Part shown: piece by piece, positions 20,886 to 21,140 of the stretch
Layout: the number at the start of each line of letters is the position of its first letter
Position numbering within the stretch: position 1 is the first letter of the stretch
Assembly (NCBI GenBank): GCA_016297645.1
Contig: JAEDGF010000031.1
Span: 1 to 21,140 of the forward strand
Length of the DNA: 21,140 nucleotides
Source of the DNA: Clostridiaceae bacterium
GTDB lineage: Bacteria > Bacillota > Clostridia > Oscillospirales > Acutalibacteraceae
Direction: 5' to 3'
Position numbers and translations under genes: made by a program
The notes under the pieces: model-generated
Seen by the model: only the letters and a program-made list of their open reading frames with translations
Told to the model about the DNA's origin: nothing
Databases searched by the model: none

Positions 20886-20942
20886 GAAGCAGCGACCACA
20901 TAGTATCCCACAAATACCGAAATCACAAAAAATCAAATAAAT

Positions 20943-21018
20943 CCGGGTGTGGCGCAGCTGGGAGCGCGGGTGGTTTGGGACCATCAGGCCGCAGGTTCGA
21001 TCCCTGTCACTCGGACCA
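20943..21018 (+). tRNA. tRNA-Pro (anticodon TGG)
   Basis: A complete 76-base cloverleaf. The acceptor CCGGGTG pairs with CACTCGG (one G-U). D-stem GCGC/GCGC has loop AGCTGGGA. Anticodon stem GGTGG/CCATC has loop TTTGGGA (anticodon UGG). T-stem GCAGG/CCTGT has loop TTCGATC. The discriminator is A and CCA is encoded (21016-21018). The U-first anticodon can read CCA and CCG codons and probably more, so it could cover loss of the CGG tRNA just upstream. Confidence 0.97.
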
Positions 21019-21020
21019 TA

Positions 21021-21070
21021 TCGAGTGTTCATAACCAACCTGAGAGTTGGATGTGGACACTCGATTTCTT
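21021..21070 (+). terminator. Terminator of tRNA-Pro(UGG)
   Basis: The outer stem TCGAGTGT (21021-21028) pairs with ACACTCGA (21057-21064), and the inner stem CCAAC/GTTGG (21035-21039/21046-21050) sits in its loop. A T-rich tract follows. It starts 3 bases after the tRNA CCA. Confidence 0.85.
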
Positions 21071-21102
21071 TTTGCCTACATTTTGCATCTTCTTGTATGT
21101 AT

Positions 21103-21127
21103 GAGCAGGGATTATCCTGCTCTTTTT
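21103..21127 (+). terminator. Second terminator near the window end
   Basis: GAGCAGG (21103-21109) pairs with CCTGCTC (21116-21122) around a 6-base loop, followed by T5. No gene is visible between it and the tRNA terminator. Confidence 0.8.
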
Positions 21128-21140
21128 GTTATGCCGGTAA

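Noticed and set aside
20835..21038. Minus-strand frame containing SDRDRTCGLM
   Set aside because: It is the antisense of tRNA-Pro(UGG), a well-known source of false small proteins.

Overview
The window looks like a piece of a chromosome from a Gram-positive anaerobe of the Bacillota, most likely class Clostridia (Oscillospirales/Ruminococcaceae-like). The reasons are the order SRP RNA - dnaX - ybaB - recR, an SRP RNA that carries an Alu-type domain, strong GGAGG-type ribosome sites, textbook TTGACA/TATAAT promoters, a thermoalkalophilic-type lipase, and a polysaccharide locus with a pyruvyl transferase beside an FrhB-like iron-sulfur protein. Species cannot be read from the window.

Layout. 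1-746: 3' end of a zinc-ribbon protein whose N-terminal part is a 42-bp tandem repeat. 783-1650: a promoter, a TRIC/UPF0126 membrane protein, and a bidirectional terminator shared with the convergent pncC (cinA C-terminal domain), which appears to start on ATT. 2454-3463 (minus strand): a compact operon of four leaderless amphipathic peptides of 44-51 residues, too short for ordinary ORF calling. Each has its own strong ribosome site, and the set has two tandem promoters and its own terminator. This is the best candidate for an undescribed system. 3479-3733: serial dyads and a partly duplicated promoter in front of ychF (3770-4864). 4865-5263: terminators and a decayed 28-bp tandem repeat.

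5264-11050 (minus strand): a housekeeping cluster read as SRP RNA, dnaX, ybaB, recR, an FGGY sugar kinase and an unknown 297-residue protein. dnaX carries an 18-bp tandem repeat coding a Pro-Pro-Phe-Asp-Glu-Ala-type linker, and an A7 run at codon 430.

11174-18890 (plus strand): a self-contained surface-polysaccharide operon with a perfect consensus promoter and a strong terminator. Its genes are a GT2 glycosyltransferase, a Wzy/ligase-like membrane protein, a GT4 glycosyltransferase, a polysaccharide pyruvyl transferase, a Wzx-like flippase and an FrhB-like Fe-S protein. Together they would build, flip, polymerise and decorate a repeat unit, but no initiating sugar-phosphate transferase is present. 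19004-20490: a single-gene unit for an exported family I.5-like lipase. 20654-21140: a promoter in front of the 5' half of a tRNA-Pro(CGG) that breaks off in the anticodon stem, then an intact tRNA-Pro(UGG) with terminators.
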